A stretch of 64,000 nt of DNA, taken from assembly GCA_017442825.1 (NCBI GenBank), contig JAFRYZ010000030.1:38772-102771 (forward strand), read 5' to 3'. Origin of the DNA: Prevotella sp. Its GTDB lineage: Bacteria; Bacteroidota; Bacteroidia; Bacteroidales; Bacteroidaceae. The first letter of the stretch is position 1. Every line of letters begins with the position of its first letter. Made by a program: the position numbers and the translations under genes. Positions 45,422-54,498 of the stretch are shown one piece after another. The notes beneath the pieces were generated by a model. That model had not been told where the DNA came from, ran no database searches, and worked only from the letters and a program-made list of their open reading frames with translations.

Positions 45422-47587
45422 ATGCAATATTTCCCGATTACCGACCCTACATTGGTGTTCTTTGTGGTGCTGTTGATTATTTTGTTTGCACCGATTGTCA
45501 TGGGGCGCCTTCGTATTCCGCACATCATAGGTATGGTGCTGGCGGGAGTCTTGGTGGGACAGTATGGTCTGCACATCCTTGAGCGTGATGCTTCGTTCGA
45601 AATCTTTGGTAAGGTGGGACTCTATTACATTATGTTCCTTGCCGGACTGGAGATGGACATGGAAGACCTGCGGAAGAACCGCGGACGGGTGGGGGTGTTT
45701 GCTTTGCTTACTTTCTCCGTTCCGTTTATCCTTACTTTCTTCGTGGGCAAGCTGATGTTAGGCTATTCTACTATGGCGTTGCTGATGTTGGGCTGTTTGA
45801 TGGCATCAAACACACTGATTGCTTATCCTATAGTGGGGCGTTACGGATTGCAACGACATAAGACCTCAACACTCAGTGTTGGTTCGTCGATGTTGTCGCT
45901 GTTCTTGTCGTTGGTAGTTTTGGCAGCAACCGTCAACTCAGCCTCGGCAATGACAGACTCTTCTGCAGGAGCATGGGATACGATACTCTATTGGCTGTGG
46001 TTTGTTGTACGATTCAGTTTATTCTGTTTCTCGATGATTTTCTTCGTGCCTCGGCTGACCCGGTGGTTTCTCCGAAGCTATTCCGATGCTGTCATGCAGT
46101 TTATCTTTGTCATGGCAGTAATGTTTCTCAGCGCTGCCCTCTCCGATTGGATCGGATTGGAAGGCATTTTCGGAGCATTCTTCGCAGGACTGATACTGAA
46201 TCGTTTCATCCCGACGGTTTCCCCATTGATGAACCGCATTGAGTTTACGGGTAATGCCCTGTTCATACCTTACTTTCTGATAGGTGTGGGAATGCTTATC
46301 AATGTTCGACTGCTTTTTGGTGGTGGCGACATTTTGTGGGTGGTGTTCTGCATTGTTGTCTTCGGAACTCTTGGCAAGGCATTGGCAGCCTATATCTCCG
46401 CACTGCTTTTCCGTTTCCCCTTGTTGTGGGGCCACATGATGTTTGGTCTGACATCAGCCCATGCTGCTGGTGCTATTGCCATTGTTATGGTAGGACGTCG
46501 CATTCAAGTAGCCCCAGGCGAATATCTGTTTGGCGATGAGATCTTGAATGGTGTGGTTATCATGATACTCATTACCTGTATCATCTCGACCTTGGTCACC
46601 GAGTATTCCGCCAAAGCGCTGCGTCTGCAAGGAAAAGACACGATGCAGGAAGAAAACCAGAAAGCCGACGACGAGAAGATTCTCATTCCCGTGAAGTATC
46701 CGGAATATGCTGATAACCTGTTGACGATGGCTATGATGATGCGCAACCCCCGTTTGAACAGAGGACTGGTTGCGTTGAATGTCGTCTATGACGATGTGAA
46801 TGCCAAGAAGAACCAGACTGCCGGGCAGCAATTATTGCAACATTTGCAACATGTGGCAAGTTCAGCTGATGTGCCGATGCAGACGCAGGTGCGCATAGCT
46901 GCAAATATAGCCAATGGAATCAAGCATGCGTTTAAAGAGTTTCAGGCTTCAGAGATTATCATGGGTTTGCATTTCCACAAAGAAATCTCGCGAAAGTTTT
47001 GGGGCGAGTTCACACAAAGCCTATACAATGGCCTGTCCAACCAGATTGTCATTGCCCGTATCATGCAACCACTGAATACCATCCGTCGCATCAAGGTTGC
47101 CGTACCTTCACGGGCAGAGTTTGAGCCAGGTTTCTACCGATGGTTAGAGCGGTTGTCGCGATTGGCAGGAAATTTGGATTGTCGCATCCAGTTCCATGGA
47201 CGTGATGAGAGTTTGCGACTGATTAGCGAGTTCGTTCAGAACCGCCATCCCAGTGTGCGTGCTGAGTACACCCCCATGGGACACTGGAATGAACTGCCGG
47301 AGTTAGCAGCGCATATACAAGCAGACCACATGTTTGTTGTCGTGACGGCACGTAAGGGTACCATCTCCTATAAAAATGCTTTGGAACGTCTGCCAGATGA
47401 AATCAACCGCTACTTCTCTGGTAAGACCCTCGTGATTGTCTTCCCCGACCAGTATGGTGGCCCCATGGATTCCATGACCTTCTCACAGACACAACATACA
47501 GAGGAGAGATCTATTTATGGTGTCCTTCTGGAGAAACTTGAAAAACTGAAAAAAGTAGTTCTTCTCAGAGCGCCTAGGAAGTCCTAG
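45422..47587 (+). CDS. CPA2-family cation:proton antiporter
   Basis: 721 aa. About 12 membrane helices over residues 1-400, starting PTLVFFVVLLIILFAPIVMGRLRIPHIIGMVLAG, with LEGIFGAFFAGLILNRFIP in the middle. The cytoplasmic C-terminus (~420-720) resembles tandem universal-stress-protein domains. Likely Na+ or K+/H+ exchange at the inner membrane. The stop codon lies inside the first unit of a 10-bp tandem repeat. Confidence 0.88.
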   Translation: MQYFPITDPTLVFFVVLLIILFAPIVMGRLRIPHIIGMVLAGVLVGQYGLHILERDASFEIFGKVGLYYIMFLAGLEMDMEDLRKNRGRVGVFALLTFSVPFILTFFVGKLMLGYSTMALLMLGCLMASNTLIAYPIVGRYGLQRHKTSTLSVGSSMLSLFLSLVVLAATVNSASAMTDSSAGAWDTILYWLWFVVRFSLFCFSMIFFVPRLTRWFLRSYSDAVMQFIFVMAVMFLSAALSDWIGLEGIFGAFFAGLILNRFIPTVSPLMNRIEFTGNALFIPYFLIGVGMLINVRLLFGGGDILWVVFCIVVFGTLGKALAAYISALLFRFPLLWGHMMFGLTSAHAAGAIAIVMVGRRIQVAPGEYLFGDEILNGVVIMILITCIISTLVTEYSAKALRLQGKDTMQEENQKADDEKILIPVKYPEYADNLLTMAMMMRNPRLNRGLVALNVVYDDVNAKKNQTAGQQLLQHLQHVASSADVPMQTQVRIAANIANGIKHAFKEFQASEIIMGLHFHKEISRKFWGEFTQSLYNGLSNQIVIARIMQPLNTIRRIKVAVPSRAEFEPGFYRWLERLSRLAGNLDCRIQFHGRDESLRLISEFVQNRHPSVRAEYTPMGHWNELPELAAHIQADHMFVVVTARKGTISYKNALERLPDEINRYFSGKTLVIVFPDQYGGPMDSMTFSQTQHTEERSIYGVLLEKLEKLKKVVLLRAPRKS

Positions 47588-47622
47588 GAAATCCTAGGAA
47601 AACCTAGGAAGTTCTAGGATTT
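47573..47622. repeat. Five tandem 10-bp CCTAGGAA-type repeats
   Basis: CCTAGGAAGT, CCTAGGAAAT, CCTAGGAAAA, CCTAGGAAGT and TCTAGGATTT follow one another without gaps. Each contains the palindrome CCTAGG (last copy degenerate). The first two span the antiporter's stop codon. Confidence 0.9.
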
Positions 47623-47647
47623 CCTTGAAAAAAAGAAAAAGAAAACA

Positions 47648-48301
47648 ATGATTACAGTAAAAGATATTACCAAGAGTTTCGGCTCGTTGCAAGTACTGAA
47701 AGGTATCGACCTGCATATAGAACAAGGCGAGGTGGTCAGTATCGTAGGACCTAGTGGTGCTGGAAAGACAACCTTGTTGCAGATTATCGGAACACTCGAC
47801 AAACCTGATGGGGGCACCGTCGTTGTCGATGGTGTTGACGTTTGCCACTTGTCAGCCAAGAAGTTGAGCGATTTCCGTAACCGTCATCTTGGCTTTGTGT
47901 TCCAGTTTCACCAGTTGCTGCCAGAGTTTACAGCCTTAGAGAACATCATGATTCCTGCTTATATAGCAGGCGTTAAGCATAGCGAAGCCCGCAAGCGGGC
48001 AGAGGAACTGTTGGCGTTCATGGGATTGGCAGACCGTGCTACTCATAAACCCAACGAACTTTCCGGTGGCGAGAAACAACGGGTGGCTGTGGCTCGTGCA
48101 CTGATGAACAATCCGGCAGTCATTCTTGCCGACGAACCCTCTGGTTCACTCGACAGCAAGAACAAGGCAGAACTGCACCAACTCTTCTTCGACCTGCGCG
48201 ACAAATTCGGTCAGACCTTCGTCATCGTTACCCACGACGAAGAATTGGCCAAACTCACCGACCGTACCATTCACCTAAAGGATGGAGTGATTTCAACGTG
48301 A
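47648..48301 (+). CDS. ABC transporter ATP-binding protein, LolD-like
   Basis: 217 aa. Walker [12 protein letters not shown], signature [15 protein letters not shown], Walker [14 protein letters not shown] and H-loop IVTHDEELA. LolD/MacB-type ATPases power lipoprotein release or MacB-like export; the membrane partner is not in the window. Overlaps or abuts tcdA. Confidence 0.88.
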   Translation: MITVKDITKSFGSLQVLKGIDLHIEQGEVVSIVGPSGAGKTTLLQIIGTLDKPDGGTVVVDGVDVCHLSAKKLSDFRNRHLGFVFQFHQLLPEFTALENIMIPAYIAGVKHSEARKRAEELLAFMGLADRATHKPNELSGGEKQRVAVARALMNNPAVILADEPSGSLDSKNKAELHQLFFDLRDKFGQTFVIVTHDEELAKLTDRTIHLKDGVIST

Positions 48302-48303
48302 AT

Positions 48304-49008
48304 ATGTTTACCCGTACACAAATGTTGTTAGGCAAGGCAGCTCTCGACCGTCTTGCTGCTGCCCACGTTGCAGTCTTTGGTGTTGGCGGTGTCGGGGGCT
48401 ATGCTGTTGAAGTTCTTGCCCGCAGCGGAGTGGGTGCGATAGACCTGATAGACAAAGATGTTGTCGATATCACCAACTTGAATCGCCAGATTATAGCCCT
48501 TCATTCTACCATTGGCGAACAGAAGGTAGAAGTGGCACGTCGCCGCATCCTTGACATCAACCCCAGCTGTCGGGTAACCACCTTTCCTATATTTTATCTG
48601 CCTGAAGTGTCAGACGATTTCTACCTCAGCCCGTATGACTATGTTGTCGATTGCATCGACAACATTACTGCCAAGCTCGAACTCATCCGGAGATGCCACC
48701 ACCAGCAGATTCCACTCATTTCGTCGATGGGTGCCGCCAACAAGATAGACGCTACAGCATTTCGTGTAGCCGACTTGTCGAAGACTGCCATAGACCCGTT
48801 GGCAAAGATTCTGCGCAAGAAACTCCGTAAGGAAGGCATCGAACACTTGAAGGTGGTCTATAGCGAAGAAGAACCCATGATGCCTGTTGAGCCTCTGATG
48901 AATGAAAAAGGGCGTCCGGTCCCTGCCAGCAATGCGTTTGTTCCAGCTGCCGCCGGACTGATCATCGGTGGTGAGGTGGTGAAGGACCTGATTTCTGTCA
49001 CTTCATAA
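48304..49008 (+). CDS. tcdA: tRNA threonylcarbamoyladenosine dehydratase (TcdA/CsdL)
   Basis: E1-like ATP-dependent enzyme cyclising t6A37 of tRNA. ATP loop VFGVGGVGGYAVEVLARSG, DKDVVDITNLNRQIIA and the DCIDNITAKLEL stretch. ATG at 48304 gives 234 aa; a GTG at 48298 overlapping the lolD-like stop is the alternative. Confidence 0.92.
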   Translation: MFTRTQMLLGKAALDRLAAAHVAVFGVGGVGGYAVEVLARSGVGAIDLIDKDVVDITNLNRQIIALHSTIGEQKVEVARRRILDINPSCRVTTFPIFYLPEVSDDFYLSPYDYVVDCIDNITAKLELIRRCHHQQIPLISSMGAANKIDATAFRVADLSKTAIDPLAKILRKKLRKEGIEHLKVVYSEEEPMMPVEPLMNEKGRPVPASNAFVPAAAGLIIGGEVVKDLISVTS

Positions 49009-49198
49009 ACTGTGAAGTGTAAACTGTGAAGTGAAGATATGAGAAAGTTTTTACGACAGAAGAATGCTATTGGTATCTCGCCACAAAAATACGAAAAGCA
49101 AGCTACAAAAGGTGTAAAAAGGGGTTATTGACAATCAAAAACGTTTATTTAATCTATTATACCATATACCATCAGCTTGTATTGCTGAATCCTAAAGT

Positions 49199-49235
49199 AT
49201 ATCGCTGTAACTCTCCGCGAGAGTTACAGCGATAT
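49199..49235. repeat. Perfect palindrome IR1, 17-bp arms
   Basis: 17-bp arms around a 3-nt centre CGC. The inner 23 bp (49206-49228; arms TGTAACTCTC) recur at 54328-54350 as the exact reverse complement, with centre GCG. It adjoins the -33 element of the next gene's promoter. No T-tract follows. Confidence 0.9.
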
Positions 49236-49266
49236 TTGCTATAGGAAAGAATAGAGTTTATGTTTG
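49235..49266 (+). promoter_or_regulatory. Promoter of the surface lipoprotein gene
   Basis: TTTG at 49235-49238 and TATGTTTG at 49259-49266, spacer 20 bp. The start codon is 24 nt downstream. It directly adjoins palindrome IR1, so anything binding there would touch the -33 region. Confidence 0.65.
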
Positions 49267-49290
49267 TTTAATAATTAATTTTAAGATTTT

Positions 49291-52218
49291 ATGAAGAAAA
49301 AGATCATGAGTAGAATGTTGTTCGCCGCCTTGGTTCTCGGAACTGTAGGCATAGTTTCTTCATGTAAGGACTACGACGACGACATCAGCAATCTGCAAAA
49401 GCAGATTGATGTCAATTCAGAAGCCATTGCAGCTAATTCAAAGGCTATTGACCAAATCAACAGCTTGATTACTGACGGCAGCTTTATTCAGAGTGTCGTC
49501 AAGAATGGCAGCGGAGTAATCATTACCTTGAGTAATGGTAAAAGCTACGAAATCACTAATGGTGAAAACGGTAAGGATGCCGTTGTCTGGACTATTGGTG
49601 AAGATGGTTACTGGTACCAGGACGGTTCAAAAACTGGCTACTATGCATTGGGTAAGGATGGCGCCAACGGTAAAGACGGCACTAACGGCACCAATGGAAA
49701 AGACGGAGCCAATGGCAAAGATGGCGAAAATGGCAAAGACGGTGCCGACGGCATCTATTATTATCCGAATCCCGACACTGGTAACTTTGACATCTACAAT
49801 GGAGACGGAACGTTCAAAGAGTCTACAACGATTTCGTGGAGAGCTTCGGGCTCTAATGTCATTACGGCAGTTATGGACAAGAACGACCTGAAGCTTTATG
49901 GTGTTCAGACGGAAGACGGAGTGAAGACCTTCACTATCGCATTGAGCAATAACCTGCGTGGATTCGTCTTCGAGCCGATAGATGGTTATGTTGACGGTAT
50001 TCCTGCCATCCGCGTTACTTCGTATAGCTACAATGCGCTCAGCTTGAGAAACAAGGATTCGCAAAACGAAACAACAGCAGCTGCTGGCAAGGCTACGGTT
50101 GTCAATCCGACAACTTACGCTTACTATCATGTCAATCCGGCAAATGCTAATGTTGAAGATTTGAAGAAACTCTTCTTCGTTGTCAAGTCTGATGTAGACT
50201 ATACAACCACTCGTGCAAGACTGACTGGTGCTTCATCAGATTTCGGAGTAACTCCAGAATTCGTATCCTTTGAGAATGGCATCTTGAAAGTCAAGGTTGA
50301 CGTGACGGGTACACCAGCTACAAACGAGAAGATTTCTGTGGTAGCCCTTCAGACTCAGAAGAGCAATGGCGAAGACGTTACATCTGACTATGCAACTGTA
50401 TTCAAGAAGGACATGGCAGATTTGCGCCTTGCAGACAAAAAGAAGTTTGCAGCTTCTCCGTCTGTTGACTATCACTTCCGTCGCTTCGTCAATACGACCG
50501 ATGCTGAAGCCGGTATCAGCAGCAATACCATCTGGCAACTGGATGAAGATATGGAGACCATCGACTTGACGATGCCGTATAATGAAAAACTGGATCTGAC
50601 GGAGTATGTTGAAGCTCATGAGCTTTCTACTCCTAATCACAGCATTGCCGATCTGGAGCGTCTTGGCATGTCCATTAACTATGAGTTGATGAAGGGCTAC
50701 AAGATTGGCTCAAACAACACTGATCAGGCAGAGTATGTAACGCTGTCTGAAGGTGTCCTGGCTGTGAAGAGCGAATATGGAACATCTGCTATTGACAGAA
50801 CGCCTATCGTCCGCGTAACGCTGAACCACGGTAGCGAAATCGTGAAGGTTGCTTATGTCAAGGTAAGAATCGTACGTAAAGGTATTGCACCGGTAGCCAA
50901 GCAGTATGAGTTGCAGGCAAATCCGTTTAACTTCAATTGTGGCTCAGAAGGAAAGAATACGACTACTTATCAGCAGATGAGTAAGTACATCTATGCTTCT
51001 CTGAATATGAGTAAGACGGAATTCCATAGCTACTACACCTATTTTGAGGACAGAGCTGAAAGTGAAGATGTTGGTACTGTTCAGGAAATCAACACGGGTG
51101 ACAACTCTTCTCAGGAGGGTACGCACGTGCTCGAATGGACCATCAGCGAGCAGGAGCTTTGGGAGCATGCCGGCGAAACGGTTACCAACGTTGTGCGCTA
51201 CTATACTTCGCAGGGTTCACAGACCTATGTTGAAATCAAGCTTACTTCTACTATAGCATCTCTGAAGAAGCATTACAATGTAGAAAGCAGTCAGTTTATT
51301 ACGAACTACTGGAATGAGTCGCTGACAGAAGCTAAGTTCAATGTTCGCGTTCCCCAGACAACCAGTGACCGTAATTCCAGCAACTGTGTGTTTGTCAATG
51401 ACCTGAACTCACCGTTCATCACCAATGACCTCGGCGTGCTGAAACTGGATAATGCCATCACGAAATTTGTCTATAAGTTCTGTCCAGACATGGCTGGTTC
51501 TAAGAATATCGGCGGTAAGACCTACAACTTCGTTGTTTCTGCTGACGGATTCAAACTCCTTGTTGGTGGCGAAACCATTGCAGAAATCAAGAATGACAAC
51601 ACTTCAGGTCCTGCCAATACGATCGAGTACAACAAGAATAGTGCTATAGCCAAGACGTTGCTGAATACGGGTCAGATGTATGTGCTTATCAAGGCTACCG
51701 GCTATGCTTGCGAAGATGTCAATAAGCCCATATCCATTACCTTCAACGGACTTGACCACTTCCGTGCAAACTACATCCGTCCGGTTGACATTACTAAGCT
51801 TGCTGCCGACAACTTCATCGACGGTGTGGATGTCGGTGAAAAGGGATCGTTCATCAAGCTTGAGGACCTGATTTCTCCGTCTGACTGGCGTGGTCGTGCT
51901 TTCAGCAGCTATGCTAACTACTGGGATTTCTATGGACCATTCAGCGTTACCTTCGACCGAAATGATGCAGAGTGCGACCTGAACGGTGTCCGTGGAAAGG
52001 TGCCTGCACAGATGGAACTGAACCTTGTCGGTGCCGGAACAATGGGTACGGGAGGCAATGCCAAGACATCGGCATACGGATTCATCACCTACAAGAACAA
52101 TGGTACAACAGTCAACTCTCCATTCAACATCTTTGTAAAGGTAACTGTCAGCTACGGCTGGGGTGACCTGAAGACAGACTGGATTACCGTTCCTGTAAAC
52201 ACGACGATTGGACAGTAG
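49291..52218 (+). CDS. Large surface lipoprotein with collagen-like repeats
   Basis: 975 aa. Signal peptide ending in lipobox VSSC, followed by KDYDDD, which matches the acidic lipoprotein export signal for surface display in Bacteroidota. A coiled-coil stretch (residues ~27-60) is followed by about 11 Gly-X-Y triplets (~125-155, GKDGANGKDG pattern) and a long beta-rich body. The N-terminal region resembles the domain found next to PL29 lyases in Bacteroides (from memory). Function unknown; adhesin or glycan-binding is plausible. The gene has its own promoter and is followed by a hairpin. Confidence 0.75.
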   Translation: MKKKIMSRMLFAALVLGTVGIVSSCKDYDDDISNLQKQIDVNSEAIAANSKAIDQINSLITDGSFIQSVVKNGSGVIITLSNGKSYEITNGENGKDAVVWTIGEDGYWYQDGSKTGYYALGKDGANGKDGTNGTNGKDGANGKDGENGKDGADGIYYYPNPDTGNFDIYNGDGTFKESTTISWRASGSNVITAVMDKNDLKLYGVQTEDGVKTFTIALSNNLRGFVFEPIDGYVDGIPAIRVTSYSYNALSLRNKDSQNETTAAAGKATVVNPTTYAYYHVNPANANVEDLKKLFFVVKSDVDYTTTRARLTGASSDFGVTPEFVSFENGILKVKVDVTGTPATNEKISVVALQTQKSNGEDVTSDYATVFKKDMADLRLADKKKFAASPSVDYHFRRFVNTTDAEAGISSNTIWQLDEDMETIDLTMPYNEKLDLTEYVEAHELSTPNHSIADLERLGMSINYELMKGYKIGSNNTDQAEYVTLSEGVLAVKSEYGTSAIDRTPIVRVTLNHGSEIVKVAYVKVRIVRKGIAPVAKQYELQANPFNFNCGSEGKNTTTYQQMSKYIYASLNMSKTEFHSYYTYFEDRAESEDVGTVQEINTGDNSSQEGTHVLEWTISEQELWEHAGETVTNVVRYYTSQGSQTYVEIKLTSTIASLKKHYNVESSQFITNYWNESLTEAKFNVRVPQTTSDRNSSNCVFVNDLNSPFITNDLGVLKLDNAITKFVYKFCPDMAGSKNIGGKTYNFVVSADGFKLLVGGETIAEIKNDNTSGPANTIEYNKNSAIAKTLLNTGQMYVLIKATGYACEDVNKPISITFNGLDHFRANYIRPVDITKLAADNFIDGVDVGEKGSFIKLEDLISPSDWRGRAFSSYANYWDFYGPFSVTFDRNDAECDLNGVRGKVPAQMELNLVGAGTMGTGGNAKTSAYGFITYKNNGTTVNSPFNIFVKVTVSYGWGDLKTDWITVPVNTTIGQ

Positions 52219-52245
52219 ACGAAATAGTTGTATAATCATTTTTTT

Positions 52246-52282
52246 GAATCAGGCACTTTCTGGAATCAGATGTGCCTGATTC
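52246..52282. repeat. 11-bp hairpin after the surface lipoprotein gene
   Basis: GAATCAGGCAC and its exact complement GTGCCTGATTC separated by 15 nt. No T-run follows on the plus strand, so it may be an mRNA 3'-stabilising or processing structure and not an intrinsic terminator. Confidence 0.6.
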
Positions 52283-52297
52283 TATACAAAAAGTATT

Positions 52298-52651
52298 ATG
52301 TTAGCAAGATTAACAAAAGTCATAATTTTCACAGCATGCTGCATCTTAGCTGTAGCCTGTGGCTCAGGAAGCAAGGGCGAAGGCAAGGGACACGGCTTTG
52401 CAGGCACTTTTACGGATGAGTTCGGCAACAAGTTTGAACTGCGGGAAGACTATACCGCCACGATTGAGTTTGCAGGCAACAACAAGACCAATACGACAAA
52501 ATGGCGTGACGGTGAGCAGCATGACAGTCCTTTTGCAACGATCGAATATAATGGGGATCCTACCTATTACTATCTTCGTGACGGTTATCTGTACCGCCAC
52601 AAGGAGGATATGGAACGCGGAAGGTGTGCTATTAGCATTACGTATCAATAA
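52298..52651 (+). CDS. Small lipoprotein
   Basis: 117 aa. Signal peptide with lipobox AVACGSGSKG (Cys near residue 21). The mature part is short and beta-rich (GFAGTFTDEFGNKFELREDYTA, DPTYYYLRDGYLYRH). No family recognised. It sits between the surface lipoprotein and a small secreted protein and ends before a terminator. Confidence 0.7.
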   Translation: MLARLTKVIIFTACCILAVACGSGSKGEGKGHGFAGTFTDEFGNKFELREDYTATIEFAGNNKTNTTKWRDGEQHDSPFATIEYNGDPTYYYLRDGYLYRHKEDMERGRCAISITYQ

Positions 52652-52673
52652 GGGAAGTAAATAGTTTCTTTTC

Positions 52674-52725
52674 TGAGGGAGGATGTGACAGGGTATATAT
52701 CGCTTCTCCCTCACTTCTTTTTTTA
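52674..52725 (+). terminator. Intrinsic terminator after the small lipoprotein
   Basis: Perfect 8-bp stem TGAGGGAG / CTCCCTCA (52674-52681, 52706-52713) followed by a T-rich tract. Confidence 0.7.
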
Positions 52726-52742
52726 ACTTAGAAACAATCACC

Positions 52743-53076
52743 ATGAAAGAAAGATTATTATGCCTTTGCGTTTTTGCATTATTGGTATTCCAGATGGTAT
52801 CGGCACAGCAGAAACGACTGAAAGAGTTGAAAAGCGATTACTCGACAATTGTATTCTCTTACGATGATGAAGGCCGAATGACGAGTATTGATGAGGAAAA
52901 GACGCGTGGAACGAGCCATTATGACATCGTCTACGATGGAGATGTAGTCCGAATAGAGGAAACGAGTTCTGATGGGTCATCGAAGGTGACAACCTAACAG
53001 CTCACCAATGGTCCAGCGTGGAGTGAATATCATCAAGATGGCAGACGGAACCTGTAAGAAAGTCATCGCTAAATAG
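52743..53076 (+). pseudogene. Small secreted protein broken before its C-terminal tail
   Basis: The intact frame 52743-52997 encodes 84 aa with a signal peptide ending in SAQQ and a YD-type stretch (IVFSYDDEGRMTSIDEEK). It stops at TAA; another frame immediately after (52990-53076) encodes PMVQRGVNIIKMADGTCKKVIAK, a tail typical of Prevotella secreted proteins (RGVN..DGT.KK...K). The tail frame has a stop just upstream, so a frameshift near 52990 most simply explains the pair. If not, the tail is a fossil. Confidence 0.6.
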
Positions 53077-53208
53077 GGTGAAGCAGCCTTCAGGTAATGG
53101 GTTATATAGCGGTTTGCTAAGTGGACATTGTTTTAGCAGGAAAGGTAACGTACAATATCTTGTCATTGCCTGTCGTTTTAATAATGTTTGATAACACTTT
53201 GTAGCTAC

Positions 53209-54231
53209 ATGCCAACAGTCACGATAAAATTAGTAATTGACGATGTAATAGACCACGACCTGGATTATGTTATTGATGTGCGTCCGGCGACAAGCTGCCG
53301 GCAAGCCAAAGGCGATGTGCCCGAATCGTTCGGAGGTAACGTCGCAATGTTTCTGCAATTCATGCAGTCGCTCATAGACGAGCTGGAAGTATCCTCCATC
53401 AGAACTGCAGAGGCCTATCGGCATGCCCGTAACCAACTGAAAGACTTCCTTTCTGATGAAGATATTCCTCTGAGGCAGATTACGGCAGACATGATGGAGA
53501 AATATGAAAGATACCTGAAAGGCAGGAACTTGTCATTGAACACCATATCCTTCCACATGCGCATCCTTCGTGCAGTTTATAACAAAGCTGTTGAAAAAGG
53601 ACTGGCAGAAGACCTTAAAGTGTTCAAACATGTATATACAGGTATTGCAAAGACCCAAAAGCGTGCTATTGCATTGCAAGATATCATAGATATCAAGAAT
53701 TATCAGACGAAAAACAATTCACTTGCCTATGCTCGTGATATGTTCCTTTTCAGTTTCTATACAAGAGGAATGTCGTTCGTTGATATGGCATACCTGCAAA
53801 CTGCTAACCTGAACAACGGATGGCTGAGTTACCGGCGGCATAAAACTGGGCAGCCTGTCACGATGAGGTGGGAGCCACTCATGGAAGAAATTGTCAGCAG
53901 GCTGCCACCCAGCCACTCACCATTCTTGCTTCCGATCATTCATACAATGAATGGCAAGGAGAGAAGTCAATACAGGAATAAGCAGAACCTGATTAATCGA
54001 AATCTGAAAGTCATAGCTCAAGACATATCCTTGCGCCACAATCTGACCATGTATGTAGCACGGCATTCATGGGCGAGTATAGCTGAGGCTAATGGATTGC
54101 CACTGAGCCTGATTAGTTTAGGCATGGGACATACATCGGAGAAGACAACTCAGATCTATCTGAAATCACTGAAACAAAACAAGATAGATGAAGCCAATGA
54201 GTACATACTGTCACTATTGAATAAGAGTTGA
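53209..54231 (+). CDS. Tyrosine site-specific recombinase
   Basis: 340 aa from the ATG at 53209 (MPTVTIKLVIDD). N-terminal SAM-like core-binding domain (~residues 45-140) and C-terminal catalytic domain. Catalytic residues: Arg in YTRGMSFVDMAYL, Lys in RRHKTGQP, Arg and His in YVARHSWAS, His in GMGHTSEKTTQIYLKS and the nucleophile Tyr in IYL. The His usually opening HxxR is Tyr here, seen in other Bacteroidetes enzymes. The type includes the DNA invertases of Bacteroides. Palindromes flank the block it lies in. Confidence 0.9.
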   Translation: MPTVTIKLVIDDVIDHDLDYVIDVRPATSCRQAKGDVPESFGGNVAMFLQFMQSLIDELEVSSIRTAEAYRHARNQLKDFLSDEDIPLRQITADMMEKYERYLKGRNLSLNTISFHMRILRAVYNKAVEKGLAEDLKVFKHVYTGIAKTQKRAIALQDIIDIKNYQTKNNSLAYARDMFLFSFYTRGMSFVDMAYLQTANLNNGWLSYRRHKTGQPVTMRWEPLMEEIVSRLPPSHSPFLLPIIHTMNGKERSQYRNKQNLINRNLKVIAQDISLRHNLTMYVARHSWASIAEANGLPLSLISLGMGHTSEKTTQIYLKSLKQNKIDEANEYILSLLNKS

Positions 54232-54323
54232 CATGCCGAATTGCCATGTGTTGGTTGCCATGATACCACTCGCTGCTACGGCGAGTACCAAACAGCAAAT
54301 ACACATGAAACCTCAAGAAACAA

Positions 54324-54354
54324 AAAATGTAACTCTCGCGGAGAGTTACATTTT
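54324..54354. repeat. Perfect palindrome IR2, 14-bp arms
   Basis: 14-bp arms around GCG. Its inner 23 bp (54328-54350) are the reverse complement of those at 49206-49228. It is 92 nt after the recombinase stop and followed by TTTTGTTT, so it could also work as a terminator between convergent genes. Confidence 0.9.
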
Positions 54355-54498
54355 GTTTGCAAAGATATATGCTTTTTTTGTTTCGTGCAAATATTTTTAG
54401 ATATTTTTTTTGCATTCTACTGTTTTCGCTTATCTTTTTACCTGTCTTTTTATCGCCTGATCACCTCCCCTTATATATATAATAAGGTGTAAGGCGCT

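Noticed and set aside
47648-48301. Complete ABC exporter
   Set aside because: Only the ATPase is present; flanking genes are an antiporter and a tRNA-modifying enzyme.
49199-49235. IR1 as an intrinsic terminator of tcdA
   Set aside because: 190 nt past the stop and no T-tract after the stem; adjacency to the -33 element fits an operator or recombination site better.
54113-54415. 100-codon minus-strand frame over IR2
   Set aside because: Overlaps the recombinase end and a palindrome; no domain.
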